Shown piece by piece: positions 16,749-25,046 of a stretch of 28,938 bases of DNA. Within the stretch, counting starts at the first letter, position 1. Every line of letters begins with the position of its first letter. The stretch comes from JABDGC01 sp964466595 (GTDB taxonomy: Bacteria > Pseudomonadota > Gammaproteobacteria > DSM-16500): the NCBI GenBank assembly GCA_964466595.1, contig CAYXNR010000026.1, positions 1 to 28,938 on the forward strand. Direction: 5' to 3'. The notes beneath the pieces were generated by a model. The model worked only from the letters and a program-made list of their open reading frames with translations, was not told where the DNA came from and ran no database searches. Both the position numbers and the translations under genes were made by a program.

Positions 16749-16776
16749 CTGTCATCCTGAGCGAAGCGAAGGATCT
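16749..16776 (+). repeat. REP-like repeat in the thrA-thrB spacer
   Basis: Core CCTGAGCGAAGCGAAGGATC. Positions 16751-16776 match the reverse complement of 70-95 at 25 of 26 positions. This motif is of a type seen as a dispersed intergenic repeat in many bacterial genomes. Here it lies inside an otherwise compact operon. Confidence 0.7.
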
Positions 16777-16783
16777 CGATATT

Positions 16784-16831
16784 TGCGGTGTCACGGTGTC
16801 ATGCGGTGACACCGTGACACCGCATGACACC
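16784..16831. repeat. Two overlapping, mutually exclusive hairpins
   Basis: Hairpin A: perfect 18-bp arms 16784-16801 and 16807-16824 with a 5-nt loop TGCGG. Hairpin B: perfect 14-bp arms 16795-16808 and 16818-16831. They share bases, so only one can form at a time. The structure arises from a short palindromic unit based on GGTGTCA repeated in both orientations. It lies 19 nt downstream of the thrA stop and 64 nt upstream of the thrB start in the direction of transcription (minus). Confidence 0.8.
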
Positions 16832-16849
16832 TTATCCGGAATTCGCGTC

Positions 16850-19303
16850 CTAAGATAAATAAGAAACCAACCTCAGCAAATCCGCAAAAACCCCTGCCGC
16901 CGTTACCTCCGCTCCTGCTCCCGGTCCTTGAATAAGCAAAGGCTGCTCATGATAACGCTGCGTATGAAAGGCCAGCAAATTATCCGTACTCCTCAAACGA
17001 GCCAAAGGATGCTTATCTGCAATACTTTCTATCGCAACCTGCATTTTCCCATCCCGACAAGCCGTAGCGGCATAGCAAAGTTTTTCACCCTTGGTCTTCG
17101 CTTCCGCTAACCTTGCTTCCATCAGATGATCGTACTCTGGTAAACGCTTTAAAAACTCATCCACCGTGCAGGATTGTAAATCAGGAGGAACAAGATCATA
17201 CACTTTCACATCTTGAAGAGACACTTCAGAGCCCATTTCTCGTGCTAAACAGATTAATTTACGCGCGACATCCATGCCTGATAAATCTTCTCGGGGATCG
17301 GGTTCAGTATAGCCCAGTTTTTTGGCTTCTCGCACCAATTCGGAAAAGCTTCTACCTGTCGCAAGCTCACTAAAGATATAACTTAAGGTTCCTGAGATCA
17401 CGCCTTCAATTTTAAATACCACATCACCGGTTTTAATCAGATCTTGAAGCGTGGTAATGACAGGCAGGCCAGCGCAGACAGTTGCCTCATAAAGATAATA
17501 CCTATTTTGGCTACTCAGTGCTTTTAATTTTTTATAGTAATTTAAATCACCGGCATTAGCGTATTTGTTTGGTGTAATAACATGGATGCCCTGTTCCATG
17601 AAATAAGCATAATGCTCTGCGATTGCTTGATTAGCCGTGCAATCAATGATAACCGCATGCGGAATATCGTTAGTTAGAATATGATTGGCAAATTTTTCCA
17701 AGTTGGCTTTTGTGTCACAACTAGCAAATTTTTCCTGCCAGCTGCCGAGCTGAAGCGCTTCCTGACTCAAGAGCATTTTTTTGCTATTCATAATGCCGCG
17801 CACATAGAGATTGGCTTGGCCACTTAATTGCAGCTTATTTGCTGCAGAATGAATTTGCGCTAAGAGCGCAGTTCCCACCTGTCCTGGCCCGATTAAACCA
17901 ATAGAGATCGTTTCTCGAGAAAGATAAAAACCAGCATGCACGGCTTGTAGCGCTTTATTGACATCTGCACTTTTAATCACAACAGAAATGTTTCGCTCAG
18001 ATGAGCCCTGGGAGAGCGCGCGGATATTCACATTCGCCTTTGCTAGGGCTTGACCCAGTTTAGCCGTTATCCCTACCGTACCGACCATGCCATCACCAAT
18101 AGCAGAAAGAATGGCACAATCAGGATCAAGATAAATACCTTCTAAAAAGTGCCGTTCGAGGTCAAATTGCAGGGTTTCTTTCAGGACTTTTACTGCGGTC
18201 TCACCTTGTTCACGGAGCACAGCAAAGCAGATGGAATGTTCGGAACTGGCCTGAGAAATAAAAATGACTGAAATATTGGCTTGGTGAAGGGTTTGAAAGA
18301 CATGGCTGGCAATACCGGATACCCCAATCATGCCAGCACCTTCTACATTGATGAGGGCAATCTGGTCGATAGCAGTGAGGCCGGTTACAGCGGGCTGCAA
18401 TTTTTTGGGTTGATCAGAGATACAAGAGCCGGGTGCCTCTGGATGAAAACTGTTTTTGATATAAATGGGAATCTTATTTTCGAGTGCCGGTGCAATAGCC
18501 AGCGGATGCAAGACTTTGGCACCAAAATAAGCTAATTCAAGAGCTTCTTTATAAGAGAGCGCTTCGATGACAAAGGCCGAACTCACTCGATTAGGGTCAG
18601 CAGTATAAATGCCATCGACATCTGTCCAGATGGTCAGCCTCTCTGCCTTTAATAATTTTGCAAAAATAGCAGCGGAAAAATCACTGCCATTTCGACCCAA
18701 AATAGTGCGCTTACCTTCTAGGGTGGCGGCAATAAAACCCGTAATAACTAAGTGCTCAAAGGATTTATTTTTTAAAAAATCATCCAGTGCTTTTTTACTT
18801 TTTGCCCAATCAACGCAAAGCAGGCCATGTTTATAGTAGATAAATAAAACACGGGAAGCATCTAAATAAATAACCTGCTTTGTTTCTGCAAGATAACTAG
18901 AGAGCAGAGAGGCCGACCACAGCTCGCCATAGCCGAGAATGAGATTCTGTAGTTCCAGAGAATAAGAACCGGTTAATTGAACAGCATGTAAGATATCTTT
19001 GATTTCAGAAAAATCTTTTTGAAAAGCGCGCTGAATAGTCGTATTTTTCTCTTCAGTGAGCAAGGCTTGACTGAGTGTGGTATGTATTTCTTCTAGAGCA
19101 GCCAAGGTTTTTAAAAAAGGCTCGCCCTTGGCTGCCTCATCTAAGAGTTTTTGTAGGCTAGAAGTCACGCCTTGCACAGCTGAGACCACGATAATTTCAT
19201 CTTGACCGCGAAGCAAGGAGGGAAGTGATTTGAAACGTGAGGAATTGGCTAGACTACTTCCACCAAACTTATGTACGCTGTAGGCTGCTTTGTTGTGTTT
19301 CAT
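16850..19303 (-). CDS. thrA: Bifunctional aspartokinase/homoserine dehydrogenase
   Basis: Catalyses the first (aspartate kinase) and third (homoserine dehydrogenase) steps of threonine synthesis. The start ATG at 19303 (817 aa; E. coli ThrA is 820) has GAGGG upstream; a longer frame from 19348 would overlap typA. Order of domains: kinase with KFGGSSLAN at residues 12-20 and GRNGSDFSAAI; two ACT regulatory domains at about 300-450 (VTGLTAIDQIALINVEGAG, then AILSAIGDGMVGTVGITA); NAD-binding GLIGPGQVGTALLAQI at about 467; and the catalytic HSD part with GVISGTLSYIFSEL and GYTEPDPREDLSGMDVARK. The ACT pair makes threonine feedback inhibition likely. It starts 13 nt after typA and shows no leader peptide. 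Confidence 0.96.
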   Translation of the reverse strand: MKHNKAAYSVHKFGGSSLANSSRFKSLPSLLRGQDEIIVVSAVQGVTSSLQKLLDEAAKGEPFLKTLAALEEIHTTLSQALLTEEKNTTIQRAFQKDFSEIKDILHAVQLTGSYSLELQNLILGYGELWSASLLSSYLAETKQVIYLDASRVLFIYYKHGLLCVDWAKSKKALDDFLKNKSFEHLVITGFIAATLEGKRTILGRNGSDFSAAIFAKLLKAERLTIWTDVDGIYTADPNRVSSAFVIEALSYKEALELAYFGAKVLHPLAIAPALENKIPIYIKNSFHPEAPGSCISDQPKKLQPAVTGLTAIDQIALINVEGAGMIGVSGIASHVFQTLHQANISVIFISQASSEHSICFAVLREQGETAVKVLKETLQFDLERHFLEGIYLDPDCAILSAIGDGMVGTVGITAKLGQALAKANVNIRALSQGSSERNISVVIKSADVNKALQAVHAGFYLSRETISIGLIGPGQVGTALLAQIHSAANKLQLSGQANLYVRGIMNSKKMLLSQEALQLGSWQEKFASCDTKANLEKFANHILTNDIPHAVIIDCTANQAIAEHYAYFMEQGIHVITPNKYANAGDLNYYKKLKALSSQNRYYLYEATVCAGLPVITTLQDLIKTGDVVFKIEGVISGTLSYIFSELATGRSFSELVREAKKLGYTEPDPREDLSGMDVARKLICLAREMGSEVSLQDVKVYDLVPPDLQSCTVDEFLKRLPEYDHLMEARLAEAKTKGEKLCYAATACRDGKMQVAIESIADKHPLARLRSTDNLLAFHTQRYHEQPLLIQGPGAGAEVTAAGVFADLLRLVSYLS

Positions 19304-19316
19304 TGTTCCCTCTATT

Positions 19317-21131
19317 TTATTCTGTCCTGGCTGACCTCTTTCGTTCATGTTCTTTTAAGAACTTTTTCCTGATTCGGATCGATTGCGGCGTGACTTCTAC
19401 CAACTCATCATCGTCAATAAACTCCAGTGCCTGCTCTAAAGACATTAAGACCGGCGGAGTAAGAATGATATTTTCATCTGAACCCGCCGCACGAATATTC
19501 GTGAGCTGCTTGGCTTTGCAGACATTGACGACTAGATCGTTGTCGCGTGAGTGAATGCCGACGACCAGGCCTTCATAGACTTCTGTTTGGGGGCGGATGA
19601 TCATGCGGCCACGTTCTTGCAGATTAAACAAAGAATAGGCAAGGGCGATGCCGGCTTGATTAGAAATCATGACGCCATTTTGACGATGGGCAAAGTCACC
19701 TTTTACGGCAGGTCCGTAATGACTAAAAATATGATAGAGCAAACCGGTTCCCGAAGTCATGGTTAAAAATTCAGTGTGGAAGCCAATCAGGGCGCGAGCA
19801 GGAATAAGATAATCTAAACGTACCCGACCCTTGTTATCTTGGCTCATGTCTTTTAATTCACCTCGGCGGCTGCCTAATTTTTCCATGATCGCGCCTTGAT
19901 GAGTTGATTCTATATCGACAGTTAGGGTTTCGTAGGGTTCCTGCTGTTCTCCATTCACGGTTTTGACAATGACTTCGGGGCGAGACACAGCAAGTTCATA
20001 GCCTTCGCGACGCATATTTTCAATTAAAATAGAAAGATGTAATTCGCCGCGGCCAGAGACTTTAAATTTATCAGGATCGGCGGTATCTTCAACACGTAGT
20101 GCAACATTATGCAATAATTCCTGATAAAGACGTTCACGTATTTTACGGCTGGTGACAAACTTGCCTTCCTTTCCGGCAAAAGGCGAGGTGTTCACCTGAA
20201 AGGTCATGCTGACGGTCGGTTCATCGACAATAAGCGGTGGTAAAGCTTCGACCTGATTTGGATCGCAGAGGGTATCTGAAATTTTCAATTCTTCAATACC
20301 GCTGATTGCAACAATATCACCGGCATTGGCTTCCGAGACTTCTTTGCGCTCTAAACCTAAATACTCCAGCACTTGCAGAATGCGACCAGGACGGGTGTTG
20401 TTGTCACGATTGATAATGGTGACCGGCATATTGGTTTTTACCTGGCCGCGGCTAATTCGTCCAATACCGATCATGCCGACATAGCTTGAATAGTCCAGTG
20501 TAGAAATTTGCATTTGAAAGGGGGCTCGCGGGTCTACTTCTGGGGGTGGAACATGGGAAACGATCGTTTTAAAGAGAGGTTCCATGCTCGTGCTAGGCTG
20601 ATTTAAATCAAGCGTTGCATAACCCAGTAAAGCAGAGGTGTAAACAACGGGGAAATCCAGTTGTTTATCCGTTGCTCCTAAGCGATCGAACAAATCAAAT
20701 ACTTGATCGACCACCCAATCAGGACGTGCACCCGGACGATCAATTTTATTGACGACCACAATGGGATTCAAACCTTGGGCAAAGGCTTTTTGGGTTACAA
20801 AACGAGTTTGTGGCATGGGACCATCGACGGCATCGACCAGCAACAAGACAGAGTCGACCATAGAAAGAATACGCTCTACTTCTCCTCCAAAATCAGCATG
20901 ACCGGGGGTATCGACAATATTAATTCGATAAGCACCCCATTTAAGCGCTGTATTTTTAGCGAGAATAGTAATGCCGCGCTCCCGTTCCAAATCATTGCTA
21001 TCCATGACACGATCGGTATGGGTAGTTTTTTTGGAAAGACTTGCGGTTTGCTGTAAAAGTTTATCGACGAGCGTGGTTTTGCCGTGGTCGACGTGGGCTA
21101 TAATTGCAATATTTCTTAGTTGTTCATTCAC
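19317..21131 (-). CDS. typA: Ribosome-associated GTPase TypA/BipA
   Basis: Translational GTPase that acts on the 50S subunit and in stress adaptation. G1 AHVDHGKTTLVDKLL (13-27), switch I RGITI, G3 DTPGHADF, G4 NKIDRPGARP, then EF-G-like domains and the C-terminal region specific to TypA (GTGLLYHIFSHYGP and RTGVMISN-type stretch, here QNGVMISN). Length 604 aa, E. coli 607. The ATG at 21131 has a poor Shine-Dalgarno. A candidate promoter lies at 21165-21194. The thrA start lies only 13 nt beyond the stop, so typA and thrA are probably co-transcribed. Confidence 0.97.
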   Translation of the reverse strand: MNEQLRNIAIIAHVDHGKTTLVDKLLQQTASLSKKTTHTDRVMDSNDLERERGITILAKNTALKWGAYRINIVDTPGHADFGGEVERILSMVDSVLLLVDAVDGPMPQTRFVTQKAFAQGLNPIVVVNKIDRPGARPDWVVDQVFDLFDRLGATDKQLDFPVVYTSALLGYATLDLNQPSTSMEPLFKTIVSHVPPPEVDPRAPFQMQISTLDYSSYVGMIGIGRISRGQVKTNMPVTIINRDNNTRPGRILQVLEYLGLERKEVSEANAGDIVAISGIEELKISDTLCDPNQVEALPPLIVDEPTVSMTFQVNTSPFAGKEGKFVTSRKIRERLYQELLHNVALRVEDTADPDKFKVSGRGELHLSILIENMRREGYELAVSRPEVIVKTVNGEQQEPYETLTVDIESTHQGAIMEKLGSRRGELKDMSQDNKGRVRLDYLIPARALIGFHTEFLTMTSGTGLLYHIFSHYGPAVKGDFAHRQNGVMISNQAGIALAYSLFNLQERGRMIIRPQTEVYEGLVVGIHSRDNDLVVNVCKAKQLTNIRAAGSDENIILTPPVLMSLEQALEFIDDDELVEVTPQSIRIRKKFLKEHERKRSARTE

Positions 21132-21164
21132 GGTGATTTCTCAAATAGGACTAAAAAATGAAAT

Positions 21165-21194
21165 ATCTTATCGCATTTGAGGGTTGATGGCCAA
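21165..21194 (-). promoter_or_regulatory. Candidate promoter of typA (and the thr operon)
   Basis: Minus strand TTGGCC (21189-21194) and TAAGAT (21165-21170) with 18-nt spacing, about 34 nt upstream of the typA ATG. It is divergent to gtrB. The same 156-bp gap holds a 10-bp stem with one G-T pair (21178-21187 with 21228-21237) around a 6-bp inner hairpin (21200-21205 with 21213-21218). Confidence 0.35.
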
Positions 21195-21287
21195 GATTTA
21201 TCAAGAACGATCCTTGATCTGCTGTCCTCAGCCCTCATTTTGTTGCATAATAAGCCCCAAGATATACCCGAAGAGGTAGAAAAAGTC

Positions 21288-22256
21288 ATGCTCCCGTCTG
21301 AAAGAAAGCACTCGATTGAAAATAAAGCAGTTTTTATTTCTTGTATTGTACCCGTTTATAATGAAGAAGCGGTTATTGAGTCTTTTTTAAAGGAATTAAG
21401 CACACATTTAGATCAACTCGCTAGCCAATATGAAATTGTAGTCGTCGATGATGGTAGTAAGGATAAGACCATTGAAAAAATTTTAGCCTTGCCCCCTCAA
21501 TTGAAGGTCAAACTGCTTTCTCTCTCACGTAATTTTGGAAAGGAAGCAGCCATGACGGCCGGACTTGAATTTTGCCGGGGAGAGGTGGTTGTCCTCTTAG
21601 ATGCAGATTTTCAACATCCAGTTGCTGTTTTAAGCTCTTTTTTACAATCTTGGGGAGAGGGCTATGATATGGTTTATGGCATCCGTCAAAGCCGTAGCTC
21701 CGAAGCCCCCTTCAAACGTTATTTCGCACAGCTTTTTTATTGGTTGATGTCCCGCATTACCCATATTGACATTCCCAATAATGCCGGTGACTTTCGCTTA
21801 ATTGATCGCAAGGTAGTGGATGCGCTGAAACAATTTCCAGAGCGCAACCGTTTTATGAAAGGCCTCTATGCCTGGATTGGTTTTAAAAAAATAGGTGTTC
21901 CTTTCGAGGTACAAGAGCGCGCTGGGGGACATTCTTCCTGGGGCTTAATGCGCCTATTTGACTTAGCCTTAGCTGGAATTACCTCCTTTTCCGATGTTCC
22001 CTTACGCGTATGGGGCTTGGTCGGCTTTGTCATTTCCCTGATTTCCTTGGTTTATGCAATTTATCTCGTTACCTCAACGCTCTTGTTTGGTACGGATTTT
22101 CCAGGGTTTCCGACCATTGTTGTTGCTATTGTATTTTTAGGAGGTATTCAACTCCTGTCTATTGGCATACTCGGCGAATATATTGCTCGTATTTTTACAG
22201 AAGTAAAACAGCGGCCCAAATATCTCATTGAGCACAAATATGGATTTGAAGAATAA
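21288..22256 (+). CDS. GtrB/ArnC-like polyprenyl-phosphate glycosyltransferase
   Basis: Family 2 glycosyltransferase that moves a sugar from a nucleotide donor to undecaprenyl phosphate at the inner membrane. N-terminal GT2 fold: IVPVYNEEAVIESF (20-33), VVVDDGSKDKT (51-61), LLDADFQHP (103-111); two C-terminal transmembrane helices (about 230-295). The ATG at 21288 gives 322 aa, close to GtrB, and follows GAGG at 11 nt. A frame opening at TTG 21177 adds 37 residues that do not look like the family and was not chosen. The 3' end overlaps the GtrA-family gene by 17 nt, so the pair is likely a unit; the sugar is unknown. Confidence 0.88.
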   Translation: MLPSERKHSIENKAVFISCIVPVYNEEAVIESFLKELSTHLDQLASQYEIVVVDDGSKDKTIEKILALPPQLKVKLLSLSRNFGKEAAMTAGLEFCRGEVVVLLDADFQHPVAVLSSFLQSWGEGYDMVYGIRQSRSSEAPFKRYFAQLFYWLMSRITHIDIPNNAGDFRLIDRKVVDALKQFPERNRFMKGLYAWIGFKKIGVPFEVQERAGGHSSWGLMRLFDLALAGITSFSDVPLRVWGLVGFVISLISLVYAIYLVTSTLLFGTDFPGFPTIVVAIVFLGGIQLLSIGILGEYIARIFTEVKQRPKYLIEHKYGFEE

Positions 22257-22662
22257 AAATTTTTCCTGGCGTAACTTGCAATATTTTCCCTTATTTTTGC
22301 AGCTCACTCGTTTTGGGATAGTCGGTGTGAGTGCAGCCCTTGTTCATTTCGGTATCGTCGTGGCCTTGGTTGAGCTCTACGGATTGCAGCCTTTAGTAGC
22401 AAATGTTATTGCTTTTAGTCTTGCTTTTCAGCTCAGTTATTGGGGTCATCGCCATTGGACTTTCGGTGGTACGCAACAAAAACATCGGGTGGCCTTTCCC
22501 CGTCTTTTACTGGTTTCCTCACTGGCTTTTGTGGTCAATGAAAGCCTGTTTTACGTTTTAATGGCGCAGTTTAACTTACCTTATATGCTGGCTTTATTAA
22601 TTGTTTTAAGCATTTTACCGGCGATTGTTTTTACTGTGAATAAACTATGGGTTTTTGAATGA
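22240..22662 (+). CDS. GtrA-family flippase-like membrane protein
   Basis: Four transmembrane helices in about 140 aa; the second half carries AFSLAFQLSYWGHRHWTFGG and the end NKLWVFE, both typical of GtrA/DPMS-TM proteins, which are thought to flip polyprenyl-linked sugars. The ATG at 22240 (140 aa) lies within the gtrB 3' end. A TTG at 22228 would add four residues. The lolA start overlaps the stop (ATGA), which shows translational coupling. There is no third gene of the Gtr type (serotype-specific transferase) next to it. Confidence 0.87.
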   Translation: MDLKNKNFSWRNLQYFPLFLQLTRFGIVGVSAALVHFGIVVALVELYGLQPLVANVIAFSLAFQLSYWGHRHWTFGGTQQKHRVAFPRLLLVSSLAFVVNESLFYVLMAQFNLPYMLALLIVLSILPAIVFTVNKLWVFE

Positions 22663-23312
22663 GGGTCAGGCTGATGCGTATTCTAGCGACTAGCGTTTTT
22701 TTTCTAGGCTTACTTCTTTTTTCTTTTCACTCTTATGCAGAAGCGGGTGATGAGGCAGAGGAACTATTAGACACTTTAAGGCCGATCCAAAGCTTAGAGG
22801 CTGATTTTGTGCAAACCATTTTGGATAATAAAGGAAAGGTGCTACAGCGCTCAGAAGGGAAATTGCTCTTGTTGCGTCCCGGACGTTTCAGATGGCAGGT
22901 TTTACGGCCTATTCCGCAATTGATTATTGCTAATAATACACGGCTTTGGATTTACGATCCCGATTTGGAGCAGGTGGTGATCCGCCCAATCGCTAAAGAA
23001 ATTGGCAAAACGCCGGCTTTTTTATTAAGCAATGTCAACACGGCAATCACTCAAGATTTTATTGTTCGTCGCATGGAAGCCCCGCAAAACTGGCAGTGGT
23101 TTGCTTTAACGCCAAAGGCAAAAGATAGTTTATTTCAGGTTATTCAATTAGGTTTTTTTAATCGCGACCTGAAGGAAATGCGCATGCGAGATAATCTCGG
23201 TCATCATACCGTGATTCAATTTTCTCATCTTAAAGAAAATAAACCCCTTGCTGCGGCCTTGTTTCAATTTCATCCCCCTGCGAATGTGGATGTGATCGAT
23301 GAAACCCGATAA
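22659..23312 (+). CDS. lolA: Outer-membrane lipoprotein carrier protein LolA
   Basis: Periplasmic chaperone that carries lipoproteins from LolCDE to the outer membrane. N-terminal signal peptide (residues 1-27, SFHSYAEA), then the LolA fold with IQSLEADFVQTILDNKG, GKLLLLRPGRFRWQV and NTRLWIYDPDLEQVVIRP, all in the family order. Length 217 aa (E. coli 203). The ATG overlaps the gtrA stop (ATGA), and rarA starts inside its 3' end, so four genes are tightly coupled. The lolA-rarA neighbourhood is conserved in gammaproteobacteria. Confidence 0.93.
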   Translation: MRVRLMRILATSVFFLGLLLFSFHSYAEAGDEAEELLDTLRPIQSLEADFVQTILDNKGKVLQRSEGKLLLLRPGRFRWQVLRPIPQLIIANNTRLWIYDPDLEQVVIRPIAKEIGKTPAFLLSNVNTAITQDFIVRRMEAPQNWQWFALTPKAKDSLFQVIQLGFFNRDLKEMRMRDNLGHHTVIQFSHLKENKPLAAALFQFHPPANVDVIDETR

Positions 23313-24621
23313 ATTATCCGCGAAAGAACTTTTTAAACCGCTGGCAGAAGGTATGCGGCCACGGAACCTCGATGAATTTATCGGTCAGTCCCAGCTTATT
23401 GGTCAAGGTAAACCGCTGCGTCGTGCTTTAGAGCAGGGTATTTTACATTCGATGATTTTTTGGGGGCCACCGGGCTCAGGAAAAACCACGCTCGCTCGTT
23501 TGATGGCGACGCAAGCCCAGGCTCATTTTGTACAGTTATCAGCTATTTTTTCAGGAGTGAAAGAGCTTCGAAAAATAGTCGAGGAAGCCAAGCTGCTTCG
23601 CCAAGAAAAACAGCAGCCGACTGTTCTCTTTGTAGATGAAATTCATCGCTTTAATAAGGCACAACAAGATGCTTTTTTACCCTATGTTGAAAATGGAACC
23701 TTAATTTTAATTGGAGCAACCACAGAAAATCCTTCTTTTGAATTAAATAGTCCGCTCTTGTCGCGCACCCGTGTTTATGTTTTGCGGCGCTTAACAGAAG
23801 AAGAATTACTTCAGATTATGGAACAAGCACTGCATGACAAAGAACGTGGCTTGGGAAATTATCACTTTGATTTTCCCTTGGAGTTAAAAAAAATACTGGT
23901 TCGAACCGCGGATGGTGATGCTAGGCAAACCTTAAATTTATTAGAAATTTTAGCGGATTTAGCGCAAACGCAAAACAATGAGGTTCGAGTGACTGAAGAG
24001 GTATTACGAGAGGTCATTCAACACAGCTTAAGGCGCTTTGATAAGGGCGGTGAAATCTTCTATGACCAAATTTCTGCTTTGCATAAATCAGTACGGGGTT
24101 CATCGCCGGATGCAGCCCTGTATTGGCTAGCGCGTATGTTGGATGGCGGTTGTGATCCGCTTTATATTGCCCGCCGAACTTTACGTATGGCTTCTGAGGA
24201 TATAGGGAATGCAGATCCGCGAGCCTTAGATCTTGCACTGCATGCCTGTGAGGTTTATGAGCGCTTAGGCTCACCAGAAGGTGAACTAGCGCTTGCCCAA
24301 GCCTTGGTTTATTTAGCCTGTGCCCCTAAGAGTAACGCAGTTTATGTGGCTTTTAATGAGGTCAGGGCTGAGGTTAAGCAAAGCGGTACGCTTGAAGTGC
24401 CCCTACACTTACGTAATGCCCCGACCAAGCTAATGAAAGAGCTAGGCTATGGAAAGGCCTATCGTTATGCGCATGATGAGCCAGAAGCCTATGTGGCGGG
24501 TGAAAATTATTTTCCGGAAGGTGTTGGTCAACGTTCGTATTATCATCCGGTGCCAAGAGGGCTGGAAGCAAAAATTGCGGAGCGTTTGGCTTATTGGAGG
24601 GAGCTTGATAAAAAAAAATAG
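23299..24621 (+). CDS. rarA: Replication-associated recombination protein RarA (MgsA)
   Basis: AAA+ ATPase related to clamp loaders that acts at stalled replication forks. Walker A WGPPGSGKTT (55-64), Walker B FVDEIHRFNK (111-120), sensor 1 GATTENPSFELNSPLLSR (139-156, with the arginine finger). The second half is the MgsA_C tetramerisation domain (AARMLDGG..-type stretch, here LARMLDGGCDPLYIARR). Length 440 aa (E. coli 447). The start ATG lies 14 nt inside lolA. Confidence 0.96.
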   Translation: MKPDKLSAKELFKPLAEGMRPRNLDEFIGQSQLIGQGKPLRRALEQGILHSMIFWGPPGSGKTTLARLMATQAQAHFVQLSAIFSGVKELRKIVEEAKLLRQEKQQPTVLFVDEIHRFNKAQQDAFLPYVENGTLILIGATTENPSFELNSPLLSRTRVYVLRRLTEEELLQIMEQALHDKERGLGNYHFDFPLELKKILVRTADGDARQTLNLLEILADLAQTQNNEVRVTEEVLREVIQHSLRRFDKGGEIFYDQISALHKSVRGSSPDAALYWLARMLDGGCDPLYIARRTLRMASEDIGNADPRALDLALHACEVYERLGSPEGELALAQALVYLACAPKSNAVYVAFNEVRAEVKQSGTLEVPLHLRNAPTKLMKELGYGKAYRYAHDEPEAYVAGENYFPEGVGQRSYYHPVPRGLEAKIAERLAYWRELDKKK

Positions 24622-24675
24622 TGGGCTTGGGTTTGCCCTGAAGCAGCTCGTCCTAGGTCCTGTGCTTGTCGAAAG

Positions 24676-25020
24676 GTATTATTTGAGGACAGTTGACGTT
24701 GGGGTCCTGTCACGGTATTTGTTTCCACTCTCGTGGAGAACAAATACCGTGCCACCCCCCGTGCAACCGTTAGGGAACATCATGCGTGTTTAGCTAAAAG
24801 TTAGGTTTTGCTTTTCTTAGTGTGGAGGTTGTGTATTCGCAATCTTCTTTTTGTATATTTTTTTGCTTGTACCTGATGAACCCCTTAACTTTATCCTTGA
24901 ACTTAAATCCCTTTCACTTATCACAGCTGTTGCACGGGGGGTGGCACGGTATTTGTTCTCCACGAGAGTGGAAACAAATACCGTGACAGGACCCCAACGT
25001 CAACTGTCCTCAAATAATAC
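24676..25020. repeat. 345-bp element with perfect 92-bp inverted arms
   Basis: Arms 24676-24767 and 24929-25020 are exact reverse complements over all 92 nt and enclose 161 nt of unrelated AT-rich sequence. Each arm carries its own hairpin (24711-24751 and 24945-24985), with CACGGTATTTGTT facing AACAAATACCGTG around CCAC....GTGG. No target-site duplication is visible and no reading frame of note lies inside. Just left of it, 24658-24676 is a degenerate copy of the palindrome CCCTGAGCTTGTCGAAGGG found at 26643-26661. It fills most of the 425-bp gap (24622-25046) between convergent rarA and the outer-membrane protein gene. MITE-like, invertible segment, or strong bidirectional terminator are all possible. 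Confidence 0.9.
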
Positions 25021-25046
25021 TGGATTTTACCCCGATTTCACTTGAT

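Noticed and set aside
21177..21287. TTG start that would extend the GtrB-like protein by 37 residues
   Set aside because: The added part is not family-like, overlaps a stem structure and the typA promoter region, and the ATG at 21288 gives the normal length.
24768..24928. Possible small gene inside the 345-bp element
   Set aside because: No frame with a ribosome binding site and plausible length within the 161-nt interior.
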